Part shown: positions 1 through 6,261 of the stretch, one piece after another
Numbering within the stretch: position 1 is the stretch's first letter
Layout: every line of letters begins with the position of its first letter
From: JAWXCM01 sp034408745
Lineage (GTDB): Bacteria; Acidobacteriota; Terriglobia; Bryobacterales; Bryobacteraceae
Assembly: GCA_034408745.1 (NCBI GenBank)
Contig: JAWXCM010000264.1
Span: 1-17,114 of the forward strand
Length of the DNA stretch: 17,114 bases
Direction: 5' to 3'
The notes under the pieces: generated by a model
What the model was told of the DNA's origin: nothing
The model's input: the letters and a program-made list of their open reading frames with translations, nothing else
The model's database searches: none
Translations under genes and position numbers: made by a program

Positions 1-134
1 CCAACTGGCAGAACATCATAGCGATCATCTGCCCCCAGCTGGAAAAACCGCGCGCGTGCCGCTCGGCCTTGTGATCCTTTACCGCAACTTCAAACTCCTT
101 CGAACAGATCCCGGCTGGTGCTGAGTCGTCGCAT
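1..134 (-). mobile_element. IS4-family transposase, N-terminal fragment, frameshifted
   Basis: Reading the minus strand from an ATG at 134, with a strong AAGGAG ribosome site (+ strand 141-146) 6 nt upstream, gives MRRLSTSRDLFEGV and then a TGA at 92-90. Shifting frame at about 88-100 gives EVAVKDHKAERHARGF followed by SSWGQMIAMMFCQL up to the window edge. The HKAxRHxRxFSSWGQ plus MxFCQL pattern is typical of the N-terminus of IS4-family DDE transposases (the DUF4372-type domain). The catalytic DDE domain would lie left of the window. The break in frame suggests the element is inactive unless the shift is a sequence error. I could not recognise a terminal inverted repeat between 147 and 255. 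Confidence 0.75.
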
Positions 135-255
135 TGTATTCTCCTTATCGAGGCTGTTGCGCTTGTCTGGTAAAGCGGAAAGGCGCCAGGGAAGGGGACA
201 CGAAGGATCGTTCCACCGCCGCCTCTGCGAGACCTGTCGCGCTAAACTTCTACCA

Positions 256-1176
256 ATGACCCTTTCCGGGATTGTGAAGACGTCTCTCGTGGTGCTTCTT
301 GTGGGCGCGGGAGTCGCAATGTATCCGCCCGCCCGGCTTTCAGCCCTTGTGCTGGCCGGACGAAGCCCCGAGTGCCCGCTTGCCAATGCGGTCCGTGCCG
401 ACCAGAATCTGCAGGATCAGATTGCCTCCAAAGATCGCATTCTGAAGGCGAGCAAGATGATCGCGAAGGACGAACATTTTGAACAGTGGGAGACGCCGAT
501 GGGCACCTACTGGATCACCAAAGAGAGCCGTTACGTGCTCCCGTACAATCTGGCCGAACAAGACCGCAAGATCTACGGCGAGGGAAGTAACTTCGTCAGG
601 CCTGGCGACATCGTGCTCGACTGCGGCGCCAATATCGGCGTGTTCGTCAAGGCGAGCCTCGACGCTGGCGCAAAGAAAGTCATCGCCATCGAGCCGGCAC
701 CGGAAAATCTGGAAGCTCTGCGCCGCAATTTCAAATCGGAAATTGAAAGCGGCCGGGTGGTGATTTATCCGAAAGGCGTGTGGGACAAGGACGATTTCCT
801 GACCATGAATATCGATCACGGAAATTCGGCCGCCGACAGTTTTGTAATTCATCCCGAGCACTCCAGCGCCACCACCGAAAAGCTCCCACTGACCACCATT
901 GACAAGCTGGTCGCCGAACTGGGTCTGGAGCGCGTCGACTTTATCAAAATGGATATCGAAGGCGCTGAGGTCCGCGCACTCCACGGCGGTGCCGCGACCA
1001 TTGCGAAGTATCACCCCCGCATGTCGCTCTCCGTTTACCATGAGCCCGACCATCCGGTGGAAGTGCCGAAAGCCGTGCGTGCCGCATGGTCCGGTTATCG
1101 TATGGAGTGTGGACCCTGCGCGTTTGAAAAAGAAAACAAACGAATCCGGCCCGACATCGTGTACTTCCACGAATAA
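256..1176 (+). CDS. FkbM-family SAM-dependent methyltransferase, membrane-anchored
   Basis: The protein is 306 aa from the chosen ATG. Residues about 5-23 are a hydrophobic signal anchor. The methyltransferase core follows: SAM-binding motif VLDCGANIG (120-128), acidic-loop motif IEPAPEN (145-151) and KMDIEGAE (231-238), the usual FkbM signature set. FkbM enzymes methylate hydroxyl groups of sugars, polyketides or other secondary metabolites; the substrate here cannot be read from sequence. The frame stays open upstream to an ATG at 118, but that stretch is antisense to the IS transposase start, so 256 is preferred. No clear ribosome site precedes 256, and an ATG at 319 after GGGAG is a possible alternative. 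The next gene begins within about 8 bp of its stop, suggesting co-transcription. Confidence 0.85.
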   Translation: MTLSGIVKTSLVVLLVGAGVAMYPPARLSALVLAGRSPECPLANAVRADQNLQDQIASKDRILKASKMIAKDEHFEQWETPMGTYWITKESRYVLPYNLAEQDRKIYGEGSNFVRPGDIVLDCGANIGVFVKASLDAGAKKVIAIEPAPENLEALRRNFKSEIESGRVVIYPKGVWDKDDFLTMNIDHGNSAADSFVIHPEHSSATTEKLPLTTIDKLVAELGLERVDFIKMDIEGAEVRALHGGAATIAKYHPRMSLSVYHEPDHPVEVPKAVRAAWSGYRMECGPCAFEKENKRIRPDIVYFHE

Positions 1177-1183
1177 CGTTCGA

Positions 1184-2146
1184 GTGCTGGGCGGCGGTCC
1201 CGCCGGTTCCATGGCCGCGATCGGCGCCTGCCGTGAGGGCGCCGCGCGAGTGGAGATCGTGGAGCGCTCACGCTTTCCACGTCACAAGGTCTGCGGGGAA
1301 TTCCTCTCTCCTGAAATCGCTCCGATACTGCAACGCGCCGGGCTGCTCGAAGCATTTCTGCAACAGGCGCCATGGTCTGTGCGGCGGATGGCCGTGTATC
1401 TGGGATCGACGGAAAAGCGCGCGGTACTACCCGAACCCGCGTTCGGACTCAGCCGCTACACGTTCGACGAACTGCTGTGGAGTACAGCCGCCCGGCTCGG
1501 CACTCAGCACGTTGGCGCGGGCGAACCGACCATCATCGCAACTGGCCGCCCCCCGAGCCCCGCGGCGAAAGGCTCGAGATTATTCGGGTTCAAAGCCCAC
1601 TTCGATGGACCTTCAGACGACGCCGTCGAGTTGTACTTCCGGCACGACGCCTACGTCGGCATAAACTGCATCGAAGGCGGGCGGACCAACGTGTGCGGTA
1701 TCGCGCCTGAGTCCGCGCTGAAGGCCGCAGGCTTCGAGCCGGAGTCGCTGATGATGACCAGCGCCCCGCTGCGGCATCGCCTCGCTCCTTTAACTCGCAC
1801 CATGGACTGGATCTTCACCGGACCTCTCGCCTTTGGGCAGCGATGGAAGCCGGAGGGCTCCGCGTTATTGTGCGGCGACGCCCTGTCCTTCGTCGACCCG
1901 TTTACGGGCTCAGGTCTCCTCTGCGCCGCCTTGACTGGTTCGCTGGCAGGCGAGCATGCGGCGCGAGGCCTTGAACCCGCAGCCCATCTCGCCGCCTGCC
2001 GCAAAGCCATCGGCAGGCCATTCTTCTTCTCATCCGCGTTGCGATCCATCGCCGGAACCGACTGGGCAGAGCGGCTTTTGCCCTTCGTTCCAGGTCAGTG
2101 GCTGTACCGGCTAACTCGCCCGCCGGCAGTTCGCGTTTCCTGGTAA
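1184..2146 (+). CDS. FAD-dependent oxidoreductase, geranylgeranyl-reductase-like, short form
   Basis: A PHBH-fold flavoprotein of about 320 aa. Seen: dinucleotide-binding motif GGGPAGS at the very N-terminus, an ERSRFPRHKVCGEFLSPE segment (27-44) typical of geranylgeranyl reductase/halogenase-like enzymes, IATGR (118-122), and the second FAD motif GDALSFVDPFTGSG (231-244). Family members usually run to 380-420 aa. Here the part between the first FAD strand region and IATGR looks cut short by several tens of residues. The start is uncertain: there is no ATG, and GTG at 1184 leaves almost nothing before the first glycine motif. A TTG at 1124, overlapping the FkbM gene, would supply the missing first strand. 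Tight coupling to the FkbM methyltransferase suggests joint modification of one lipid or secondary metabolite, which is inference. Confidence 0.75.
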   Translation: MLGGGPAGSMAAIGACREGAARVEIVERSRFPRHKVCGEFLSPEIAPILQRAGLLEAFLQQAPWSVRRMAVYLGSTEKRAVLPEPAFGLSRYTFDELLWSTAARLGTQHVGAGEPTIIATGRPPSPAAKGSRLFGFKAHFDGPSDDAVELYFRHDAYVGINCIEGGRTNVCGIAPESALKAAGFEPESLMMTSAPLRHRLAPLTRTMDWIFTGPLAFGQRWKPEGSALLCGDALSFVDPFTGSGLLCAALTGSLAGEHAARGLEPAAHLAACRKAIGRPFFFSSALRSIAGTDWAERLLPFVPGQWLYRLTRPPAVRVSW

Positions 2147-2226
2147 GCCTGTCCTGAGAGCAACTGTCGTCAGAGACATCCAATCACAGATCCCCCAGGA
2201 TAGAAATACCCATCCTAACTTCTGCA

Positions 2227-2257
2227 TTGACAGTTGCAAGTTGCATTAGATTAGAGT
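2227..2257 (+). promoter_or_regulatory. Possible sigma70-type promoter
   Basis: A perfect TTGACA hexamer (2227-2232) is followed by A/T-rich sequence with imperfect -10 candidates: TAGATT (2247-2252, spacer 14) and TAGAGT (2252-2257, spacer 19). Neither spacer is the ideal 17. It lies in the gap after the FAD reductase gene and upstream of a ribosome-site-like AGAAGGA and an ATG at 2305. It may have served the decayed frame that follows. Confidence 0.3.
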
Positions 2258-2265
2258 CTGTCGAC

Positions 2266-2285
2266 GGGGACGCCGTACTGTCCCC
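2266..2285 (+). repeat. Short perfect inverted repeat
   Basis: GGGGAC (2266-2271) and GTCCCC (2280-2285) flank an 8-nt loop. The hairpin sits between the possible promoter and the ATG at 2305, so it would lie in the 5' leader of any transcript. No T-tract follows, so it is not a standard terminator. A related GGGGACAGTGTATCCC segment occurs near 10778, in the gap between the divergent GHMP kinase and Gfo/Idh genes. Confidence 0.4.
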
Positions 2286-2304
2286 GGTTCCAGAAGGAAG
2301 CGCC

Positions 2305-3120
2305 ATGCATTCTTCGACTTCTACAAGACTCAGCCTCCGGCCCGCGGATCACGGCCATCATGAGCACGCGCATGCAAATCGGGAGGGAACGGCTGTTGTG
2401 GCCGTTGTCATCATCGCGAGACGCCCGTCATACGGGACGAAGCCGAGCCGATCTCCAGTGACACCCTTCCGGCATTCTCCGAGGGGGATCGATGACACAC
2501 GTTTCGCCCTGGTCGGCCTGCTCGCTACGTCAACCCTTTGCCCGGCTTCCGAGTTCTGCTGTTGCAAGTCAAAGCCATTCTCTCCGGCACAGCGCCGCGC
2601 CGACGAGCGAACCGACCGCAAAAGAGCTGCTCGAACCGCCTCAAGAAAAACTGATGCCCTGGTTTCGCGTGTTGTTGACGAGCTGGCCCACCAAAGCGAA
2701 GACACTGAAGAAATCCGGCGCGTGATTTCCCTGATGAACGAGCGGTTGAAGCCCATGGAAGAGCAGCTTGGCCAGCATCGGGACTTGGATGGGCCATTGT
2801 GAACCATGCTCGAACGGCTTTGCGGCCTTGAGGGAAAGATTATTCCCACCATGTCTCGAACGATAGCCCGCATGGAATCCGTCGGCGCCGGTCTTGATGA
2901 CCGATACGATATTCACCATCCCCTCGACCGGCGCAAAGAGAGGGAGTGACGCTATCCCGACAGCGGCGGTATGGAGCAGCAGCGGACCGCCGCCCTCGCC
3001 GACCATAACCGCAGAAATTCGCACGAGTGGAAGCGCATGGCGAAAGACCCGGAGTGCCCCCGGCAGAAACAGCAGGAGCTGGAACAGCAACGGCAACCGG
3101 AACGGGCGGGAGGGCGTTGA
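2305..3120 (+). pseudogene. Decayed hypothetical ORF with two in-frame TGA codons
   Basis: This stretch has no intact gene I recognise. An ATG at 2305 follows AGAAGGA (2292-2298). The same frame reads to TGA 2800-2802, on to TGA 2947-2949, then to TGA 3118-3120. From about 2590 the translation looks protein-like across both stops: charged and helix-forming, e.g. EDTEEIRRVISLMNERLKP, then MLERLCGLEGKIIPTMSRT, then a Gln/Glu/Arg-rich tail with QKQQELEQQRQPERAGG. The competing frames are Ser/Arg/Pro-rich in the manner of shadow frames. The first 95 codons are not convincing as protein. The simplest reading is a relict coiled-coil-type gene. Three separate small ORFs, or chance, cannot be excluded. 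Confidence 0.4.
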
Positions 3121-3250
3121 GAACGAAGGCCCGCAGCCCGACCAAACAGACGGACGCGAGCGGTAGCCTCGAACCTTCTGCACGCAAAGCCACCTTAAGC
3201 ACTTTTGGACAAGTGCGTTTCCGCCCGTAGTAGACTGGTGGATCGAAGCC

Positions 3251-3299
3251 CTGGGAAATCTTGCTATCAGACGAAGGTAGTGCTATCAACGTTTCCCAG
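3251..3299 (+). promoter_or_regulatory. Candidate operator upstream of the methyltransferase (nested repeats)
   Basis: Outer inverted repeat: CTGGGAAA (3251-3258) and TTTCCCAG (3292-3299). Inside it are two exact direct repeats TGCTATCA (3262-3269 and 3281-3288), 19 bp apart start to start, near two helical turns. The whole lies 13 bp upstream of the methyltransferase ATG, and GGAG (3302-3305) is its ribosome site. The left arm overlaps a CCTGG site (3250-3254), the kind of sequence a Dcm/EcoRII enzyme would recognise. Arrayed direct repeats are what ribbon-helix-helix repressors bind, and the encoded methyltransferase begins with such a segment, so autoregulation is a fair inference. A hairpin acting on the mRNA is the alternative. 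Confidence 0.45.
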
Positions 3300-3312
3300 A
3301 TGGAGAAGTGAC

Positions 3313-4533
3313 ATGAGCAAACAACTACTGGTCCGCAACGTCCCTTCGGGCATTCGGCTGTGGATCGACCAGCAGCGCGATCAGCACAAAATGACTCAGC
3401 AAGAGGTGATTCTTTCCATTCTCGAGAAGGCCGTTGAGGCCGACATTGAACTTCAGCTGCCCCTGTTTTCGGGCCAGCCGAAAATTGTAGAGAGGACCGT
3501 TCCGCAAAGCCTCCCCTTCACCTTCATCGACCTTTTTGCCGGGATCGGCGGGTTTCGTAGTGCACTGGAGAAGCTCGGGGGTCGCTGTCGCTTTTCGTGT
3601 GAATGGGACAAGTACTCCCAACGAACATACCAGGCCTGGTACGGCGACATTCCACACGACGACATCCGAAAACTGAAAATCGCCGATATTCCGAGCCACG
3701 ATATTCTTGCCGCCGGTTTTCCTTGCCAGCCGTTCTCCATTGCGGGCGTGTCGAAGCGTCAGAGTCTTGGCATGGCTCACGGCTTCAAATGTGTGACCCA
3801 GGGCAATCTCTTTTTTCAGCTTGCCACCATCATCGAGGCGAAGCGCCCCGCGGTGCTCTTCCTGGAGAACGTCAAGAACCTGAAATCGCACGACCAGGGC
3901 CGGACGTGGGCGGTGATCCAGGACCGGCTCGATGAACTCGGTTACTGGATTTTCGACAAGGTGATTGACGCCGCGGCCTGGGTTCCCCAACATCGTGAGC
4001 GCGTTTATATCGTCTGCTTTTACAAAAAGGCCTTTCCCGAGAGACCGCCTTTCGAGTTTCCACAGGCACCGGATCAACCAAAACCCAGGCTCATCGATAT
4101 TCTGGACCCCGCACCCGATCCCAAATACACGCTTTCTGAGCATCTCTGGGATTACCTGCAACGGTACGCGGAAGGTCACCGCGCCAGGGGGAACGGGTTC
4201 GGGTTCGGTCTGGTGGACCCCATGGGGATTGCGAGAACTCTCAGCGCCCGGTACTACAAGGACGGCTCCGAAATTCTGATCCCGCAAGGAAAGGGTAAGC
4301 CACCCCGGAGACTGACCCCCCCTGAGTGCGCCCGCCTCATGGGCTTCGATGAAAAGAAGATCGTCGTTTCAGACACCCAGGCTTACCGGCAGTTCGGAAA
4401 CGCTGTCGTCCCCAGGGTGGTCGAAGCAGTGGGGAGGCAGATTATGAAGGTGATGTTCTGGAAGTTGTCGCAGGGTGAAAGCCTCTTCCAAAACGCTGCC
4501 ACCGCCCCTGTTAAGAGAAAGCTTCGTGCGTGA
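3313..4533 (+). CDS. DNA (cytosine-5) methyltransferase, Dcm/M.EcoRII type, with N-terminal RHH-like segment
   Basis: The 406 aa protein transfers a methyl group from SAM to C5 of cytosine and protects DNA from the endonuclease encoded next. Motifs in order: FIDLFAGIGGF (71-81, SAM binding), GFPCQPFS (135-142, catalytic Cys138), ENVKNL (185-190), QHRERVYIV (226-234), RTLSARYYKDGSEILI (308-323), PRRLTPPECARLMGF (331-345) and SDTQAYRQFGNAVVP (353-367). The target-recognition stretch includes ARGNGFGFGLV (291-301). These C-terminal blocks match the Dcm/M.EcoRII group, suggesting CCWGG specificity. Residues 1-45 (LLVRNVPSGIRLW then helices) resemble a ribbon-helix-helix DNA-binding domain. ATG 3313 is chosen for its GGAG ribosome site and position after the repeat array; the frame extends upstream without coding character. 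Confidence 0.95.
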   Translation: MSKQLLVRNVPSGIRLWIDQQRDQHKMTQQEVILSILEKAVEADIELQLPLFSGQPKIVERTVPQSLPFTFIDLFAGIGGFRSALEKLGGRCRFSCEWDKYSQRTYQAWYGDIPHDDIRKLKIADIPSHDILAAGFPCQPFSIAGVSKRQSLGMAHGFKCVTQGNLFFQLATIIEAKRPAVLFLENVKNLKSHDQGRTWAVIQDRLDELGYWIFDKVIDAAAWVPQHRERVYIVCFYKKAFPERPPFEFPQAPDQPKPRLIDILDPAPDPKYTLSEHLWDYLQRYAEGHRARGNGFGFGLVDPMGIARTLSARYYKDGSEILIPQGKGKPPRRLTPPECARLMGFDEKKIVVSDTQAYRQFGNAVVPRVVEAVGRQIMKVMFWKLSQGESLFQNAATAPVKRKLRA

Positions 4534-5714
4534 CGTCCCCTCATTGCCAACGCGCTATTGAAGACGCCATGCGTTACGGCAATGCGCTTCTGAAGTTCAT
4601 CTCGCCCAACGACGCAGGGCTTACCCGTAGTCACCAGTGCGGCTTTTATATGCCCATTCCCGTATGGGAAATGTACACGCCGCACCCACCGACGACTGGG
4701 CGCAATGACAAGCATTCTGTTTCGATCCTCTGGCAGGATGGCCGCGTTACCGATTCGGTGATTACCTGGTACGGCGCGGCCAAACACGAATATCGTTTGA
4801 CGCGTTTCGGTCGCGACTTTCCGTTTCTGAATGCCGACATGGTCGGCGATCTCCTGGTCCTGATCCCCAAATCCCGCGACGAATTCATCGCGTACGTACT
4901 CGACTACGATGAGGACATTGAGGACCTTCAAAGCGCCCTCGGTGTCGAAGCGTTCCAAAACTGGGGCGTCTATCAAGACGGTGTAGCCGTCGCCGTCGAG
5001 TCGGAAGACGAATGCATCGATCGGTTGATCCGGGAGGCGTCAGCCGACTACACCGAGTTCCCCACCGGCGGGGTGTTCTCTGAAGTTACCCGGAAAATTC
5101 TGCAAACGTGCCTGAAGAAGTTTGCAGAGCTACCGCCAGACGAAGCGCTCATGCGGGCCATCGAGACCGAGTATCAACTCTTCCAGTCGGTTGAGCGCAT
5201 AGTCTGTCAGAACCTCGTGGCCGGACGACTTTTCAGGACCTTCGACGAATTCATCCAAACGGCACTCAGCATTCTGAACCGGCGCAAAGCACGCGCCGGG
5301 CGGTCTTTTGAAAACCATGTTGAGTACCTGCTCACACAGGCCGGAGTTCCTCACAAGATGCGGCCAGCCCTTGGAGCGGACGGGAGGCCGGATATTTTGA
5401 TCCCCAGCGAAGATGCCTATTTCGATCTTTCCTGGCCGGAGAAACGACTCTTCGTCATTGGCTTGAAGACGACCTGTAAGGACCGCTGGCGTCAGGTTCT
5501 CAACGAAGGACGACGGGTGCAGACGAAGCATATCGTCACGCTGCAGCAGGGGATTACCGGAAACCAGTTGAAAGAAATGCAGGAGGCACGAGTTTCGCTT
5601 GTCGTGCCGAAATCGTTGCATGGTAAATATCCGAAGGCCTGGCAGCCCGGACTCCTCGACGTCCACAGCTTTATTGAGGGCGTTAAGCAGCAACTCGCCG
5701 CTCCGTCGGAATGA
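4530..5714 (+). CDS. EcoRII-like type II restriction endonuclease
   Basis: The 394 aa length is close to the roughly 400 aa of EcoRII. Residues about 10-145 match the position of the EcoRII N-terminal effector/DNA-binding domain. Residues about 250-390 form the EcoRII-C nuclease domain: GRSFENHVEYLL (257-268), GRPDIL (285-290), then GLKTTCKDRWRQV (311-323) carrying the catalytic Lys, then TLQQGITGNQLKEM (337-350) and VSLVVPKSL. EcoRII enzymes cut before CCWGG and need two or more sites, the N-domain binding an effector copy. The GTG start overlaps the methyltransferase stop (GTGA, 4530-4533), so translation is probably coupled and methylase is made first. An ATG at 4569 would cut into the N-domain. 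Specificity is inferred from family and partner. Confidence 0.92.
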   Translation: MTSPHCQRAIEDAMRYGNALLKFISPNDAGLTRSHQCGFYMPIPVWEMYTPHPPTTGRNDKHSVSILWQDGRVTDSVITWYGAAKHEYRLTRFGRDFPFLNADMVGDLLVLIPKSRDEFIAYVLDYDEDIEDLQSALGVEAFQNWGVYQDGVAVAVESEDECIDRLIREASADYTEFPTGGVFSEVTRKILQTCLKKFAELPPDEALMRAIETEYQLFQSVERIVCQNLVAGRLFRTFDEFIQTALSILNRRKARAGRSFENHVEYLLTQAGVPHKMRPALGADGRPDILIPSEDAYFDLSWPEKRLFVIGLKTTCKDRWRQVLNEGRRVQTKHIVTLQQGITGNQLKEMQEARVSLVVPKSLHGKYPKAWQPGLLDVHSFIEGVKQQLAAPSE

Positions 5715-5740
5715 AGGATTCTTTGGTATGGCTGAGTTAC

Positions 5741-5760
5741 CGGGCCCCAGGGGCTTTTTT
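5741..5760 (+). terminator. Weak intrinsic terminator candidate after the R-M pair
   Basis: GCCC and GGGC arms with a CAG loop (within 5744-5754) are followed immediately by six T (5755-5760), about 30 bp after the endonuclease stop. The stem is only 4-5 bp, so efficiency is doubtful, but placement and T-run fit termination of the restriction-modification operon. Confidence 0.35.
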
Positions 5761-5915
5761 CAAGAGCCGGAACGCTTCGAAATCATCTGGCGGTGGATCA
5801 CCATTGAAATCAGGTACCGCCCCTCCTTCGTTAATTTCTACGAAGAGAACTCAATCGCGCCGCAGCCATTTCCTGGCCCCTTCCCTGCCCCGCAGTTTCC
5901 CGGTATTGCCTTGCG

Positions 5916-6188
5916 ATGCCATTGTTGCCCACTGCTTTATTCGTGGCCGCCATATGCGCGCCGAAGAGGGGAACACCCTTCCCATTCCGCGTCATCATCC
6001 AGCCCGTGCTGATTCCGGTGGGCCAAGTACAGACAGAAATCGCGACGCTGCTGAAGGACCTGGAATACACCATGCGTAAGAGCGGTGTCGCCAGCCATCC
6101 TCTGGCAGCCGAGTGGATCCGCCAGCAGGCAACCACAGAACTTCGAACGCGAAACGTGGTGGTCACTGACGCCCCGCCTTCACACTGA
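5916..6188 (+). CDS. Small hypothetical protein
   Basis: A 90 aa open frame; I recognise no family. The N-terminus (MPLLPTALFVAAICA) could be a short signal peptide. The second half (VGQVQTEIATLLKDLEYT, then a basic helix and HPLAAEWIRQQATTELR) has protein-like composition and mostly G/C third positions, whereas overlapping frames look like shadows. No convincing ribosome site precedes the ATG. It may be a truncated remnant rather than a complete gene. The preceding 5715-5915 shows no gene I can support; an ATG at 5728 opens a 94-codon frame that turns Pro-, Cys- and Ser-rich and looks unreal. Confidence 0.4.
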   Translation: MPLLPTALFVAAICAPKRGTPFPFRVIIQPVLIPVGQVQTEIATLLKDLEYTMRKSGVASHPLAAEWIRQQATTELRTRNVVVTDAPPSH

Positions 6189-6200
6189 CTGCGTCCGGCG

Positions 6201-6245
6201 ATAAAAAAAAGGCGTCGTCGCTGTGAAAGCGGCGCCGCCATTTTT
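6201..6245 (-). terminator. Strong intrinsic terminator of the lpdA-lipB-E2 operon
   Basis: A stem of about 12 bp with one mismatch and one wobble pairs 6211-6222 with 6228-6239 around a GTGAA loop. On the minus strand it is followed by eight T (complement of 6203-6210), 17 bp after the E2 stop. On the plus strand it is followed by five T (6241-6245), so it could also stop transcripts from the left. Confidence 0.85.
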
Positions 6246-6261
6246 CAAAAATACCTGTTGA

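Noticed and set aside
118..255. Upstream extension of the FkbM gene to an ATG at 118
   Set aside because: The added residues are Arg-rich without motif, and the DNA is antisense to the transposase start; a hydrophobic signal anchor begins right after ATG 256.
2191..2218. AGGAT/ATCCT hairpin after the FAD reductase gene as terminator
   Set aside because: The stem is only 5 bp and no T-run follows on the plus strand.
2800..2949. Selenocysteine insertion at the two TGA codons
   Set aside because: No Cys-like active-site context, no convincing SECIS hairpin directly after either TGA, and no selenoprotein family resemblance.
3205..3312. Upstream extension of the methyltransferase to 3205
   Set aside because: It would translate the repeat array, has no ribosome site, and ATG 3313 has GGAG at good spacing.
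3325..4287. A 320-codon minus-strand frame opposite the methyltransferase
   Set aside because: The plus strand carries all C5 methylase motifs there; the antisense product has no recognisable domain.
5711..6079. A 122-codon plus-strand frame starting at the endonuclease stop
   Set aside because: Composition is Ser/Arg/Pro/His-rich without pattern; the overlapping frame from 5916 looks more protein-like over its second half.
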